Position numbers and translations under genes: made by a program. From positions 62,001-126,000 of the forward strand of contig JBCHKQ010000002.1 of the NCBI GenBank assembly GCA_039023545.1: a stretch of 64,000 nt of DNA, given 5' to 3'. Of this stretch, positions 9,681 to 20,358 are shown piece after piece. Numbering within the stretch: position 1 is the first letter of the stretch; each line of letters opens with the position of its first letter. The notes under the pieces are model-generated. The model ran no database searches. It saw nothing but the letters and a program-made list of their open reading frames with translations, and was not told the DNA's origin. Source of the DNA: Spirochaetia bacterium 38H-sp. Its GTDB lineage: Bacteria; Spirochaetota; Spirochaetia; Winmispirales; Winmispiraceae.

Positions 9681-10673
9681 TTAGATCTCATCTTCTATAT
9701 CATCATCTGTTATTTCTTCATCGTCCAAGTCATCTACAAAATCATCATCTACAAAATCATCATCATCTTTAAGTTCTTCATCATCTTCATCATCTTCATC
9801 GTCTTCAATATCTTCGGAATCATATATATCATCTTCGGAATCATATATATCAAGTTGTTCTTCTTCAAAAAGCTCATCTTCGAATAAATCATCTTCCTCT
9901 ACCAAATCAGAAAGTTCACCAAACACATCACTCTCATATACTAAGTTTTCTTTTTCATCCTCAATCTGTTGAAAAAACAATATCCTAGAACAATGGGGGC
10001 AAAATACTATCTCATCAGCTCTTCTTATCTTATTTACAAATTCTCTAGGGAGTAAAATATTACAACCAGTACAAACATCTTTTATGACAGGCACTATACC
10101 TATACCTTCTTTGCTCTTTATGATTCTAGAAAACTTAAAAACAACATCCGGATCCAAATCAGGAGTTATTTCTTTTTCTTTTAACATTAATTCATTAAGT
10201 TTCGCTTGTTTTTCAGCTAGTTTTTCATTTATAAGACTTTCTTCATTCTTTATGTCATCTTCCGCAGATTGTATAACATTTTTTTCTCTCGTTATCGTCT
10301 CTTCAAGATCTTTTGCTCTGGCTTCTTCTTTCTGTAGCTCACGCCTTATTTCATTTTCCTTCTCTTTTGCATATGCAATTTCTTTTTCTGCAGCTTCATA
10401 TTCTCTTTGTGTTTCAAGATGCTCCATTCTTGCTTCTATTCCAACTCTCTTATTTTCTGCTTCCTGCAATTGAATTGTCAATTGTTTTATTTTATTCTTT
10501 ACATACTCATATTTTTGGTTCTTAGAAATAAAATCTTCTTTTAACCTTTTTAACATATCCTGCTGTGTTGTAAGACTCTGAGGCATTTGTTTTATTTCTT
10601 TTTCCAATATGAATCTTTCAGACAAAATGGTCTGAAGTTCTTTTAACTTGTTCAAAACATGGGTATTAAGCAT
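9681..10673 (-). CDS. Coiled-coil C4 zinc-ribbon protein with long acidic tail
   Basis: A 330-residue cytoplasmic protein. Residues 5-165 form a long antiparallel-type coiled coil. A zinc ribbon follows with CTGC at 201-204 and CPHC at 225-228. The family (C4-type zinc ribbon, formerly DUF164, as in T. pallidum TP0494 and Helicobacter HP0958/FlgZ) has members that bind RNA or sigma factors; no role is proven here. The last 90 or so residues (237-330) are mostly Asp/Glu, with tandem DIYDSED and DDDFVDD units, and are absent from shorter family members. The start ATG has an AGGAG Shine-Dalgarno. The gene lies between rpoD and rnpB, which fits a link to RNA metabolism or transcription, but this is inference. 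Confidence 0.85.
   Translation of the reverse strand: MLNTHVLNKLKELQTILSERFILEKEIKQMPQSLTTQQDMLKRLKEDFISKNQKYEYVKNKIKQLTIQLQEAENKRVGIEARMEHLETQREYEAAEKEIAYAKEKENEIRRELQKEEARAKDLEETITREKNVIQSAEDDIKNEESLINEKLAEKQAKLNELMLKEKEITPDLDPDVVFKFSRIIKSKEGIGIVPVIKDVCTGCNILLPREFVNKIRRADEIVFCPHCSRILFFQQIEDEKENLVYESDVFGELSDLVEEDDLFEDELFEEEQLDIYDSEDDIYDSEDIEDDEDDEDDEELKDDDDFVDDDFVDDLDDEEITDDDIEDEI
9684..9900 (-). repeat. Low-complexity acidic-codon repeat (GAT/GAA/GAC triplets)
   Basis: On the plus strand this reads as runs of tcatcatct triplets with two near-tandem duplications: a unit around atcatatatatcatcttcgga at about 9818-9850 and a unit around catctacaaaat at about 9733-9763. All are multiples of three and encode the acidic tail of the zinc-ribbon protein. 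Such DNA can change length by slippage while keeping the frame. Confidence 0.7.
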
Positions 10674-10688
10674 AATTTTCTCCTTCTA

Positions 10689-12404
10689 TTATTCTTCAAG
10701 ATAATCTTTTAATCTTCTACTTCTTTTAGGATGTCTTAGCCTTCTTAAAGCTTTGGCTTCTATTTGTCTTATTCTTTCTCTAGTTACATTAAAGTACAAT
10801 CCCACTTCTTCCAAAGTCAATGAATATCCATCTTCAAGACCAAAACGCATTTTTAAAACTTCTTGCTCTCTTTCTGGAAGAGAAGAAAGAACTTCTTTTA
10901 GTTGTCTTTGTAGAAGCGCATAAGCAGTTTGATTTGAAGGGTTAATTGCAGTCTTATCCTCAATAAAATCTCCCACACTAGAATCTTCCTCTTCTCCAAT
11001 GGGACTTTCAAGAGAAATAGGCTCTCTGGAAACATTTTTCACAGATTTAACTCTGCTCAATGGCCAGCCCAACCTCTCTGCAATTTCCTCATCGGTAGGC
11101 TCTCGACCTAGAACCTGCATAAGTTGCCTTGCTTCCCTTTGCACTTTATTTATCTGTTCTATCATATGAACAGGAACTCTAATAGTTCTAGCCTGATCAG
11201 AAATAGATCTTGTAATAGCCTGTCTTATCCACCATGTGGCATAAGTTGAGAATTTATAACCTTTTCGATATTCAAATTTTTCAACAGCTTTGATTAGTCC
11301 TATATTACCCTCCTGAACAAGATCAAAGAAATGCAATCCTCTATTTGTATATTTTTTAGCGATACTGACAACAAGACGGAGATTAGCTTGAATAAGTTTA
11401 TCCTTTGCTGTTTTCATCAATTCTTTTCCATAACTTATCTCTTTGCTTAAACTTAGGATCTCGTCGATAGAAGCTTCAAATTCTATTTCAAATGACCTTA
11501 ACTTTTTTTCTGTAGTCTGAAACCTTCTTATTGCCTCTTTTATCTCTTCTGCACTCATACTCAAAGTTTCTTCTATGTTTTCCCTTTCAGCAGAAGAAGC
11601 AAGCCCCCGACCGAGCAATCTAAGCTCCCTGGGGCTTGATACCCCCAGTCTTCTTTCTATCTTTATTTGTTCATCCTGAAATTCTCTTACTTTTTTTGCA
11701 GTATCCAAAAACTTATCTTGAAGGAATTGCACCTCTTCTTGTTCCAATTCTATATCTTTAAGAAAATCAAGAAGCCTTTGCCTTTTTTCTTTTAGTTTTT
11801 GATCCTGTAGTATATTTTCTCCACGTTGAATCAGTTTCTTTTTTTCTTCATGATATTGCTTTAACTGTGATATTATTTTTTTTAGTGGTTCTCTATAAGC
11901 TTGTTGTAAACGTTTTTTTTCAGATATAAACTCTTGGAGTTCTTCTTTTGATAATCCCATATCCTCGGGATCTTTTTTGGAAAATATTTTTTGAGCTATT
12001 TGGAAAAAAAGAGATAACAGAATCCCAGACTTTTGTATCAAACTCTTGACAATATTTTCACCTTCTTCCATTTGTTTAGATAATACAACCTCTTCTTCTG
12101 CAGATAAAAGATTTTCCTTTCCTATTTCTCTTAGATAAAGTCTGATAGGATCATCAGAAGAAGTATCTTTTTCTGTTAAAAAAACTTTACTTTTCTTTTT
12201 TTCTTGAGAATCATCATTATCGGATAATACAATATTTTTATTTTCAAAAAATGCTAATACCTCATCCAACTTTTCTCCATCCAAGAGCTCTTCCGGTAAC
12301 AATTCTGTTACATCATCATAGGTCAAAGACCCCTTCTTTGATGCATAATCCAAAAGTTTTTTTATAGAAGGGTGTTCTTCTATTCTCATTATATTATCTG
12401 CCAT
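10689..12404 (-). CDS. rpoD: RNA polymerase primary sigma factor (sigma-70)
   Basis: Directs RNA polymerase to housekeeping promoters. Region 1.1 is at about residues 5-60, region 1.2 at 86-118 ([11 protein letters not shown]) and a long non-conserved region at 119-325. Region 2 includes [16 protein letters not shown] and [13 protein letters not shown] (about 337-400), region 3 starts at HMIEQINKV, and region 4 ends with the helix-turn-helix [24 protein letters not shown] at 12407 is possible. The ATG at 12404 is preferred because AGAGG stands eight bases before it, against five for the GTG. The gene overlaps dnaG by 11 bases, the primase-sigma pair common in bacteria (macromolecular synthesis operon). 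Confidence 0.96.
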   Translation of the reverse strand: MADNIMRIEEHPSIKKLLDYASKKGSLTYDDVTELLPEELLDGEKLDEVLAFFENKNIVLSDNDDSQEKKKSKVFLTEKDTSSDDPIRLYLREIGKENLLSAEEEVVLSKQMEEGENIVKSLIQKSGILLSLFFQIAQKIFSKKDPEDMGLSKEELQEFISEKKRLQQAYREPLKKIISQLKQYHEEKKKLIQRGENILQDQKLKEKRQRLLDFLKDIELEQEEVQFLQDKFLDTAKKVREFQDEQIKIERRLGVSSPRELRLLGRGLASSAERENIEETLSMSAEEIKEAIRRFQTTEKKLRSFEIEFEASIDEILSLSKEISYGKELMKTAKDKLIQANLRLVVSIAKKYTNRGLHFFDLVQEGNIGLIKAVEKFEYRKGYKFSTYATWWIRQAITRSISDQARTIRVPVHMIEQINKVQREARQLMQVLGREPTDEEIAERLGWPLSRVKSVKNVSREPISLESPIGEEEDSSVGDFIEDKTAINPSNQTAYALLQRQLKEVLSSLPEREQEVLKMRFGLEDGYSLTLEEVGLYFNVTRERIRQIEAKALRRLRHPKRSRRLKDYLEE

Positions 12405-14178
12405 CACTTTTACCTCTTAGTTTTCTCAATTCTTCTTGCAAGTGCATTTGTTCCTCTAAGAGCTTTTTCAAATTTTCATCATCCTTTTCCATATTTAGCT
12501 TTTGCGTAAGCTCAGCTATACTCTCCTGTAAAGAATTAATTTTTATTTTTTTAGCGGTATCCATAATTATTTTTTTTGTATTAGTATCAAATTCTTCTGA
12601 AAAGATAGAGTCCAGAATAAAATTCTTCATATCGGAATCCTCTATAGCATCTATAATCTGCTCCATCTTCATATCCCCTGTACGATATGATTCTTCAAAC
12701 AATATAAACAACCGTCTTCCCCAATCCGATACAAGATCGTCTATATTAATAAACTTTCTAATTTCTTTAAAATAAACAGGATGAGAACAAAGTGCTCTCA
12801 TCATAAACATTTCATCTTTTTCTTTCGAATTTTTAAATTTCAAATACGAATTAATCGAAGAAAAAGATTTTATATCATTATTAATAAAATTTTTATAAAA
12901 ATCATCTTTTAAAACAGTAATGGGAATTTTTATAACATTGGACAGGAGCTCAAAAAATTCTTCTCGGCGTACGGATGATTTTATACTGCTTATATACCCA
13001 AACATCTTCTTTATAACAGCCTCTTTAGTATCTCGAATAGATAATATAGTATTTTTACTGTATTTTTCCAAGATGTATTTAAAAACATCTATTTTTTTTT
13101 CAAAATGTTCTATAACACATGAGTATAAGCTATCCCCTCCTTTTTTTTCAAGTACGGATGCTGGATCTTCTCCCAAAGGAAGAGATATACAATATGGATT
13201 AACGCCTATTTTCTCAGCAATAATACCAGCCTTATACGTAGCTTCTAACCCTGCAGAATCAGAATCAAACAAAAAGAAAAAATCAGAAGCATATCTTTTT
13301 AATATATTGGCCTGTTCTATTGTAAAAGCTGTACCGAGAGGAGCAACAACATTTTTAACATTGGCCTGATGTAATGCTATAACATCAAAATATCCTTCAA
13401 CAATAACAACAGAATTTGTTTTTTTTATTTCATCTATAGATTGATATAATCCATATAAACTATTTTTTTTCTTAAAAATCCCAGTTTCTGGAGAATTAAT
13501 ATACTTTGGGAATTTGCTATTATCAGATAATCTTCTTCCTCCAAAACCTATAACAATGCCTCTAGTGTTAAAAATGGGGAAAACCAATCTATCTGAAAAC
13601 AGACAATAATCTGGTGCTTTTGAAGAAAACAATCCACATTTTTTTAAAAAATCTTTTTGAAACCCCTTTTTTAACAAGAAATTAAATAACCACCCTTTTT
13701 TAGAAGGACAATAACCTAACATGAATTTATTTATCATATCTGTAGTAAGGTTTCTGGACTGATAATATTCTAAAGCTTTTTCTGCTCCAGATATACCATT
13801 AATCAGAAAATAATTGAAAAGCTTAGCAGTTCTGGTATTAAAATCTTCTAAAGATTTTTCAATATTCCTTTCATAAGCATCAGATACATTTCTAATTTGT
13901 ATGGAGGCCTTTTCGGCCAAAATAGTAAGCGCCTCATTAAAAGATATTCTTTCGGCTTCCATTAAAAATGCAAACACATCTCCTCCTTTATGGCAACCAA
14001 AACAATAGAACAAGCCATTTTCTCTGTCTACAGAAAACGAAGGATCTGTATCAGAATGAAAAGGACATATGCCGAAATATCTTCTGCCTTTCTGAGAAAG
14101 TTGAGTATACTCACCTACTATCTCAACAATATCTATTCTATCTTTTATCTGATTTATAATTTCTTTTGAAACACCCAT
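12394..14178 (-). CDS. dnaG: DNA primase
   Basis: Makes RNA primers for lagging-strand synthesis with the replicative helicase. The N-terminal zinc-binding domain has C38, H41, C59 and C62 (CPFH then CFGC). The TOPRIM core follows: VVIVEGYFD (E261) and FLFDSDSAG (D305, D307), the metal-binding acidic residues. The C-terminal part (about 430-594) is helical and variable, as expected for the helicase-binding domain. At 594 residues it is the usual length. It starts two bases after the stop of mltG (TGAAATG) and overlaps rpoD. Confidence 0.96.
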   Translation of the reverse strand: MGVSKEIINQIKDRIDIVEIVGEYTQLSQKGRRYFGICPFHSDTDPSFSVDRENGLFYCFGCHKGGDVFAFLMEAERISFNEALTILAEKASIQIRNVSDAYERNIEKSLEDFNTRTAKLFNYFLINGISGAEKALEYYQSRNLTTDMINKFMLGYCPSKKGWLFNFLLKKGFQKDFLKKCGLFSSKAPDYCLFSDRLVFPIFNTRGIVIGFGGRRLSDNSKFPKYINSPETGIFKKKNSLYGLYQSIDEIKKTNSVVIVEGYFDVIALHQANVKNVVAPLGTAFTIEQANILKRYASDFFFLFDSDSAGLEATYKAGIIAEKIGVNPYCISLPLGEDPASVLEKKGGDSLYSCVIEHFEKKIDVFKYILEKYSKNTILSIRDTKEAVIKKMFGYISSIKSSVRREEFFELLSNVIKIPITVLKDDFYKNFINNDIKSFSSINSYLKFKNSKEKDEMFMMRALCSHPVYFKEIRKFINIDDLVSDWGRRLFILFEESYRTGDMKMEQIIDAIEDSDMKNFILDSIFSEEFDTNTKKIIMDTAKKIKINSLQESIAELTQKLNMEKDDENLKKLLEEQMHLQEELRKLRGKSDGR

Positions 14179-14179
14179 T

Positions 14180-15205
14180 TCAATTTTTATAAGGTTTTAG
14201 ATATAGAAATTTTGCTCTAACATGTTCCTCAAATGTTTTTGAAAAATAATGTTTACCTTTTGCAGGATCTTTCAAGACAAAATACAGAAAATCTGTTTTT
14301 GGCGGATATAAAACAGCTTTTATAGCTATCAAACCAGGATTAGAAATAGGGGCCGGCGGGAGTCCATAATACTTATAAGTGTTAAAAGGAGATTCAACTT
14401 TTAGATCATCATATGTTAATTCCAATTTGTTTTTTTCACCTCTTTCTTCTGTAAGTACATAGTCAATTGTGGCACATGATTCTAAAGGTATTCTCCTTTC
14501 TAATCTATTAAAAAAAACAGAAGCTATAAGCGGAGCCTCCTCGGGAAGTCGATATTCTCTCTCTACTATAGAAGCGAGAATTAATTTTTCATAAAAATCC
14601 TTGGACATAATATCTTCATGAGATATTAAAGTCCCAACCTTTTTAAAAAAATTATCTATTATTTTTGTGATTATCTCTTCTCCTGATTGTCCATATGAAA
14701 AAAAATAAGTATCAGGGAATAGATAACCTTCTAAACTATCAGAACTTAAGCCCAAGCTTTTTATAAATTTCTTATTAGTGATCAGAGATAAAAATCTTTC
14801 AGAATCAATCAATCTTTTTTTATCAAGCAATTCTGCTATCCGTGTACTAGTCCATCCTTCTGGGATGGTAACTTTTACAATCGCATTCTCGCCTTTCAAA
14901 ATAATCTTGTATATTTCATACGTACTCATTGCCGGGGATAATAGATAGCCCCCTTGTTTTAATAAAGAGGCAGAGTTGTTTATCTTTGTAAGGATTCTAA
15001 AAAGTAAAGGGCTTCTGATTAAATTATTTTCATATAATTTTTGAGACACTTTAAATGCAGAATCACCAGAATTAACTATCACCAGTATATGGTTGTTATT
15101 TTGAGATTGTACCGGCAAGTTTAAATAATAGCCATATCCCATTAGCAAGGATATGGCTATAACAAAAAATATAATAATAGCAATAAAAAATTTTATTCTA
15201 TTCAT
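14180..15205 (-). CDS. mltG: Endolytic murein transglycosylase MltG (YceG)
   Basis: An inner-membrane protein that cleaves nascent glycan strands and is thought to set their length. One N-terminal membrane helix (about 5-25) is followed by a LysM-like region (about 40-110) and the YceG domain. The catalytic motif ASIVERE is at 211-217, and SVFFNRLERRIPLESCATIDY plus YYGLPPAPISNPG are family signatures. It is 341 residues long, normal. It lies between the big surface protein and dnaG with gaps of 5 and 1 bases, so it belongs to the same operon. It is functionally linked to the elongasome genes downstream. Confidence 0.93.
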   Translation of the reverse strand: MNRIKFFIAIIIFFVIAISLLMGYGYYLNLPVQSQNNNHILVIVNSGDSAFKVSQKLYENNLIRSPLLFRILTKINNSASLLKQGGYLLSPAMSTYEIYKIILKGENAIVKVTIPEGWTSTRIAELLDKKRLIDSERFLSLITNKKFIKSLGLSSDSLEGYLFPDTYFFSYGQSGEEIITKIIDNFFKKVGTLISHEDIMSKDFYEKLILASIVEREYRLPEEAPLIASVFFNRLERRIPLESCATIDYVLTEERGEKNKLELTYDDLKVESPFNTYKYYGLPPAPISNPGLIAIKAVLYPPKTDFLYFVLKDPAKGKHYFSKTFEEHVRAKFLYLKPYKN

Positions 15206-15210
15206 ACAAC

Positions 15211-18200
15211 CTATTCTTTTATCAAAATAAACTCAACACGTCTATTTTTCCACCTGTTTTTAATATCAGTATGAGGTACAAGAGGTTCCTTACCTCCTAT
15301 GCCAGCAATAGTTATCCTTTGCTCATTTAACCCCATGCTAACAAGAGCATTTTTTACAGAGTCTGCTCTCTTTAAAGATAATGGTATAAGTTCCTCTACC
15401 TCTTCCCGTTCTGTACCGGAGATATTAACTGCATGCCCTTCTATTTTTATTTTATAATTTCCATATTTATTAAATATCTTAACAAGTTTCTCAATTATTT
15501 TTTTATTTTTCATTCCTTCTTCTGAGTCATCCATAACAAGTACAGAACTATTGGGTTCAAAATAGATACTTGATATTTTTATTTTCAGTCTATTACCTTC
15601 CCTTATGACTAACACGTCTACCGGAACTATTGTTTTTACAACAGAAGTGTTCCCAACAGCATCTAAAGCAGAGAAAATCAAATTATAATCTTCTGCAGAA
15701 GAGACAAGTTCTCCTGTCTTAGAGCGTCCATCCCATATTATTTGAGGAGCAGGAGTTCCTTTTCCCGAGAAGTTGGTAAACGGATTACCGTATGGATCTT
15801 GTATGGCTATATCCCAAGATACAATTCCGGATAAATCAGAAGTACTAATAGTAAAAAACACTTCATCATCTATCCCATCATTATCAGGAGAAAATGGCAC
15901 AGGAGAGACATTTATCTCTAATTCCGGAGCAGTAGTATCCACTATAAATGTTTTTGAATTTTCCTGTATAGTTTCTCCTCTAGAAAAAACAACAGTATAT
16001 CTGGCAGTATATATACCGTCTGATATTTTTCCGTTAGAGTTCAACCCATTCCATGTTATTTTCATTACTGATTCTTGAGTTTTTCCAGTATATGTTTTTT
16101 CTATAACTCCATTATTTATTAATTCCAAGCTCCATGATTCTACGGCATCAGCAGGTTCTGTATATATAGTAATTGTCTGAGTATCCAAAACACCATCGGA
16201 ATTAGGAGAAAAAGCTTTTTCTTTAACAGTAACAAATACCTTTATGGGACGAATATCAACAACAATATTATCTACCTTGATACTGGTTTTATTTCCTGCC
16301 TTGTCCTGTCCTTCAAGCAAATAATAAAATTTTGCATATTGAATAACATTATCAGCAGAATCCTTACCTGACCATGAGAAAGATTCTAACTTTCCTGTCC
16401 ATTCTTTTTCAATAATTTTATTATTATTTTCTTTTGATATAATAAACGCTTTCCAAGTAGCATTTTCATTGGAAGATTGGTTAAAAATACAATAATCTTT
16501 TTTACCATCATTATTGGGAGAGAAAATTTTGTTTTCTACCTTTAGATCTACAACAGGAGGAGTAATATCAACAACAATATTGTCAACTTTTGCATTCTCA
16601 ATATTACCATTGGAATAATATACATTAAGTTGGGCAAAATATTTTCCCTCTTCCACTACATTTCCATTGTTATCCTTGCCATCCCATATTATTTGTCCAG
16701 GAACTATTTTATTACCAGCAAAAGCCTTAACATTTATCCCCTCAATATCTCTAATAATAAGTTCATACTTATCAACCATTTGCTGTGTTTTTAGTTGGGG
16801 ATAAAAAGAAATGGTATCCTTGTTTCCATCGGAATTTGGCGAAAATGTATCGTAATTTACAGACAAAAGTACAGGGGTTTTTTCTGTAGAAAGAGAAAAG
16901 AATACAGGTTCACTTGTAAACGAATTTCCTGCTCCGTCTGTAGATTTTACAATATAATAATATCTTCCATCCAAAGCAAGACCGGTACCATCGGTTATAC
17001 CATTCCATTGAAGTTCACCAGGTGGGAAATTATTCCATACAAAAGTCCTGACCTTTTGATCTTTATCCGTAAATATTTCTCCAATCCACCTATCCTCTCT
17101 CGATGAATTACTGTGTCTTATTATAAGCTCATCCTTTCTTCCATCGGAATTTGGTGAAAAAATGGGATCAGGAATATTGACACTCACACTTGGTGGAGTA
17201 ATATCAAGATAAAAAACAGAAGTAGAGGCAGTAGGAGAGTTACCGTTTTGGTATCTTACTGTCAATTTGGCAACATAACCTCCTTCTGGCATAAGATTGC
17301 CATTGATATCCTTTCCGTCAAAGATAATAGAGGATGGAGGTATAGACTTATCTTCTTTTTTATACTTTAACTGATTATCATCTGTAAAAATTTCTAGTTT
17401 CCAGTTTACAATTCCTTTTATAACTGGCACGTCCAAATCAAATTTCAAATTATCGGATATCCCATCACCGTTGGGAGAAAAATATTTGGAATTTACAGTT
17501 ATTCCCACAGGTGTCGGTTCCGTACTTATAATAATATTATCAATTTCCTTTGTTATAGAATTACCGGCTTTGTCTGTTGAAGACATAGTATAAGTATATA
17601 TACCATCCGTACAAAGAACACCATTATTATCTCTGCCATCCCATTCAACATCTGATGGACTAGCGTCACGCCAGAAAAATTCCTTTTTAATATTTCCATT
17701 TTGATCTATTATTTTACCTATCCATAGTTCTTCTTCAGACCCTTTTTGTAGTATCTTTATAGTATCTTTTAGACCATCATTGTTGGGAGAAAATATCTTT
17801 GCATCCTCGGACTCTACACTTATAGAAATCTCCGGAAAAGTCTTATCAAGAATTATTAATTTCTTATCTGTGATAGTAATATTACCATTATCATCAGAGG
17901 CAGTAACATATACATAATATTTACCATCCTCCGCAATGTCGCCATTGTCAGTAATTCCATCCCATCTCAATTTATCAGGAATAGGAACTCCTTCTTTTGG
18001 CTTTAATAGTTGTTGAAAGAAAGTTTTTAAATTTTTATCTTGCGGTCTTTCTTCTTTATTTTCTATTGTTCTGATTATTTTGCCATTTTCATTCTCTATT
18101 TTTAGAGAATAATTTATTACATATCGTTGATCTTTTATTCCAAACGGGAACTCAAGATAATCATTTATACCATCATTATTAGGAGAAATATAAGTAATAT

Positions 18201-19215
18201 CATCTAATTCTACAGTTACTTCTGGGGAATCTGAATCGATAACCCCCAAAGGCAGATTAAAACCGGTTGAAAATATCCAAACATCATTGCTTAATGGTAA
18301 TAAAGAAAAACGTGGGCTTATTTCGCTCTTATTCCATCCATAATCTGCAAGAAGCCCTTTCTCTTGTTTAAAATCAATAGGAAAAGAAAAGCTAATTCCT
18401 ACAGAAGGAAGGATATGCTTTACAGATGCACTAGCATCCAACAGCTCTCTTAAATTAAGAGTATAACCAGTATCAAATCTAAAAATATCCGATATCCCTA
18501 TTCCCACACCACTCTTCAAAACAGCATTTTGGAAAAAAGGAAAACTTAGAGAATTAGCCCATTTTAGTGAAATTATATTATTTTCTATTATAAACGAATC
18601 AAATGTTAGAACAGGAGTATACAGCGGAGGGATGGATTCTCCGTTATTTATAGGTTGATATCCTTTTCCAATACCAGAAACTACAAATCCTACACGGCTT
18701 TTTTTGAAAATATCATTGTCTCTCAGAAACCATAAAAACCCTATATCAGAAAGCAGTCCAAAGTCATACACATCGGCAGTACCCATAATAGTTTTTACAG
18801 ATACGCCAAAATTCAAATCATCAAAAATTTCTTTAGATGCGGAAAAACTTAAGCTAAAAGTTGAGCCCAAATCAATCTCATCCAAGCCTGATCCTATATA
18901 TGATAAATATATAGAAAAAACAGCAAATCTAGAAGGAAATGAAGCGCCTGAGGAAAAACCATTTAACCCATATCCTGAAGGAGAAAAACCACCAGTATAA
19001 TATAAACTCAATGATGTTCTCTGTTCGCTTGCAGTACTGGCTGGATTTATATTGGATACATCGGGAACTACATCTGACGCAAATGTAGAAGATGTTCCCA
19101 ATAAAGCAGAAGAAGAATATTGATAAAATTCTTCCCCAATATAATTCATTTCCTGTCCATAAGCAGATAAAATTACACAACCCAGTATAAGAAGAATTAA
19201 AATTTTACCCTTCAT
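15211..19215 (-). CDS. Large exported protein: barrel-like N-terminus, eight FlgD-type Ig repeats, OmpA-like C-terminus
   Basis: A 1334-residue protein. Residues 1-20 are a signal peptide (cleavage near SAYGQ). Residues 22-330 are rich in alternating hydrophobic strands and resemble an outer-membrane beta-barrel (PorV/UPF0164-like). Then come eight repeats of about 100 residues, each opening with (F/I)SP(N/D)xDGxxD (SPNNDGIND, SPNNDGLKD, SPNGDGISD, SPNSDGRKD, SPNSDGNKD, SPNNDGKKD, SPNSDGVLD, SPDNDGIDD) and carrying the WDGxxxxG...G.Y pattern of FlgD Ig-like domains. The aspartate-rich openings could bind calcium. The last 120 or so residues are an OmpA-like peptidoglycan-binding domain (YFEPNSS, IEGHA, RRVEFILI). 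It starts with GAGGGGG before the ATG and is coupled (ATGA) to the small upstream gene. A surface or periplasm-spanning scaffold is likely; the function is unknown. Confidence 0.85.
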   Translation of the reverse strand: MKGKILILLILGCVILSAYGQEMNYIGEEFYQYSSSALLGTSSTFASDVVPDVSNINPASTASEQRTSLSLYYTGGFSPSGYGLNGFSSGASFPSRFAVFSIYLSYIGSGLDEIDLGSTFSLSFSASKEIFDDLNFGVSVKTIMGTADVYDFGLLSDIGFLWFLRDNDIFKKSRVGFVVSGIGKGYQPINNGESIPPLYTPVLTFDSFIIENNIISLKWANSLSFPFFQNAVLKSGVGIGISDIFRFDTGYTLNLRELLDASASVKHILPSVGISFSFPIDFKQEKGLLADYGWNKSEISPRFSLLPLSNDVWIFSTGFNLPLGVIDSDSPEVTVELDDITYISPNNDGINDYLEFPFGIKDQRYVINYSLKIENENGKIIRTIENKEERPQDKNLKTFFQQLLKPKEGVPIPDKLRWDGITDNGDIAEDGKYYVYVTASDDNGNITITDKKLIILDKTFPEISISVESEDAKIFSPNNDGLKDTIKILQKGSEEELWIGKIIDQNGNIKKEFFWRDASPSDVEWDGRDNNGVLCTDGIYTYTMSSTDKAGNSITKEIDNIIISTEPTPVGITVNSKYFSPNGDGISDNLKFDLDVPVIKGIVNWKLEIFTDDNQLKYKKEDKSIPPSSIIFDGKDINGNLMPEGGYVAKLTVRYQNGNSPTASTSVFYLDITPPSVSVNIPDPIFSPNSDGRKDELIIRHSNSSREDRWIGEIFTDKDQKVRTFVWNNFPPGELQWNGITDGTGLALDGRYYYIVKSTDGAGNSFTSEPVFFSLSTEKTPVLLSVNYDTFSPNSDGNKDTISFYPQLKTQQMVDKYELIIRDIEGINVKAFAGNKIVPGQIIWDGKDNNGNVVEEGKYFAQLNVYYSNGNIENAKVDNIVVDITPPVVDLKVENKIFSPNNDGKKDYCIFNQSSNENATWKAFIISKENNNKIIEKEWTGKLESFSWSGKDSADNVIQYAKFYYLLEGQDKAGNKTSIKVDNIVVDIRPIKVFVTVKEKAFSPNSDGVLDTQTITIYTEPADAVESWSLELINNGVIEKTYTGKTQESVMKITWNGLNSNGKISDGIYTARYTVVFSRGETIQENSKTFIVDTTAPELEINVSPVPFSPDNDGIDDEVFFTISTSDLSGIVSWDIAIQDPYGNPFTNFSGKGTPAPQIIWDGRSKTGELVSSAEDYNLIFSALDAVGNTSVVKTIVPVDVLVIREGNRLKIKISSIYFEPNSSVLVMDDSEEGMKNKKIIEKLVKIFNKYGNYKIKIEGHAVNISGTEREEVEELIPLSLKRADSVKNALVSMGLNEQRITIAGIGGKEPLVPHTDIKNRWKNRRVEFILIKE

Positions 19216-19403
19216 ATATTATCCCCCTCTTTTAAATTCATATACAATTTATCCAATTCATTCATCTGAAAAATATCCACCTTTTCATAAAGCCAATTTT
19301 CCAATTTTTGCTTTAATCTTTGCATGGTATCATCAAGTTTTTCTTCTTGATAAGATAGTAATAAATATAATCCAAGTTTTTCTTTATCAGTCAAGTCCAA
19401 CAC
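19212..19403 (-). CDS. Small hypothetical protein (63 aa), coupled to the large repeat protein
   Basis: A charged, helical protein beginning LDLTDKEKLGLYLLLSYQEEK, with no signal peptide or membrane segment. I do not recognise it. It is taken as real because it fits tightly: its GTG start lies 17 bases inside the end of the metallo-beta-lactamase gene, its stop overlaps the next ATG as ATGA, and an AGAGGA lies 11 bases before the start. Use of GTG is inferred, since no ATG exists near the 5' end. It may mainly serve translational coupling. Confidence 0.6.
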   Translation of the reverse strand: MLDLTDKEKLGLYLLLSYQEEKLDDTMQRLKQKLENWLYEKVDIFQMNELDKLYMNLKEGDNI

Positions 19404-20352
19404 AATAAGTCTTATCCTCTTTTGCCAATTCTATTTCTAAAAGTTCATTTCCTTGATGTCTAGCATATTCTCGTGCAGCTTGAAGGTTTTGGAAAAGCAA
19501 TTTATCATCATATAAAGGTTCATGATGAAACATAAGAACCTTCTTAATATTCCATTTGATGGCAAAATCAACAACAAGACTGAAAGAAGAATGGCCCCAT
19601 TTGTATTTTTCTATGGATTCTCCCAAAGTATATTGACTATCAATTATTAAAAAATCAAGTTCATAAAAAAATTTTTTATTTCTAGGATTATCTATAAAAT
19701 AATCATCTTCCAACTCCACATCTGTTGCATACATTATTTTCTTATTTTTATATTCCACTTTATAAGCATAACAACCTCCCGGATGTTCTACAGGTATAGG
19801 AGTAACAAATATATCTTTAATTTTATATGGGCTTTCTTCATTCAGAACAACAAAATTTTTACGACAAGCCATAGCATCCATAGTTACAGGGAAGTACGGA
19901 CTTAACATTTGATTATAAAGATATTCTTTTAATTTTCTAACTGGTGAATAAAAAAAAGCCTCAACATCTTTTGAGTATAACTGCTGGAAAAAAGGCAACC
20001 CCATAATATGATCCCAGTGAAAATGAGAAAAGAACACATGAAAAGACTTACGGTTGTCTTTTTGTCGAGAAAGCCAAATACTGTAGTTTCTTATTCCAGA
20101 ACCAGCATCAAACAAAAGAGAAATATTATTAGGAAATTTTATTTCCACGCAAGAAGTATTGCCTCCCCAAGTACCATATAACCATTCGGGAAGAGATGAA
20201 ATAAAAAGCTCTTTATCCTCTTTTGTTCTAACATCATCTGAAGTGATTCTAGATACAACTGCTGAAATTTTATTTTTAACATCTATATCGGTTAAAGGCA
20301 TAGGTAATGAGCCTCTAACTCCCCAGCACTTAATATTAATTTCCTTTTTCAT
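19387..20352 (-). CDS. Metallo-beta-lactamase-fold hydrolase
   Basis: A 321-residue cytoplasmic protein with the MBL metal motif HFHWDH (H110, H112, D114, H115), later metal ligands likely at EHPGG, ATDVE and FHHEP, and the opening KCWGVRGSLP seen in the PhnP/cAMP-phosphodiesterase-like branch. Substrates of that branch are phosphodiesters, cyclic nucleotides among them, so a phosphodiesterase is the best guess. An adenylate cyclase gene occurs elsewhere in the window (36.3 kb), but no link is shown. It lies between the YkgJ-like gene (6 bases) and the small 63-residue gene (overlap). The start ATG has no clear Shine-Dalgarno. Confidence 0.8.
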   Translation of the reverse strand: MKKEINIKCWGVRGSLPMPLTDIDVKNKISAVVSRITSDDVRTKEDKELFISSLPEWLYGTWGGNTSCVEIKFPNNISLLFDAGSGIRNYSIWLSRQKDNRKSFHVFFSHFHWDHIMGLPFFQQLYSKDVEAFFYSPVRKLKEYLYNQMLSPYFPVTMDAMACRKNFVVLNEESPYKIKDIFVTPIPVEHPGGCYAYKVEYKNKKIMYATDVELEDDYFIDNPRNKKFFYELDFLIIDSQYTLGESIEKYKWGHSSFSLVVDFAIKWNIKKVLMFHHEPLYDDKLLFQNLQAAREYARHQGNELLEIELAKEDKTYCVGLD

Positions 20353-20358
20353 AACTAA

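Noticed and set aside
9618..9887. Plus-strand 89-aa hydrophobic open frame
   Set aside because: Antisense to rnpB and the acidic-tail repeat; its Ile/Phe content is the complement of GAT/GAA codons.
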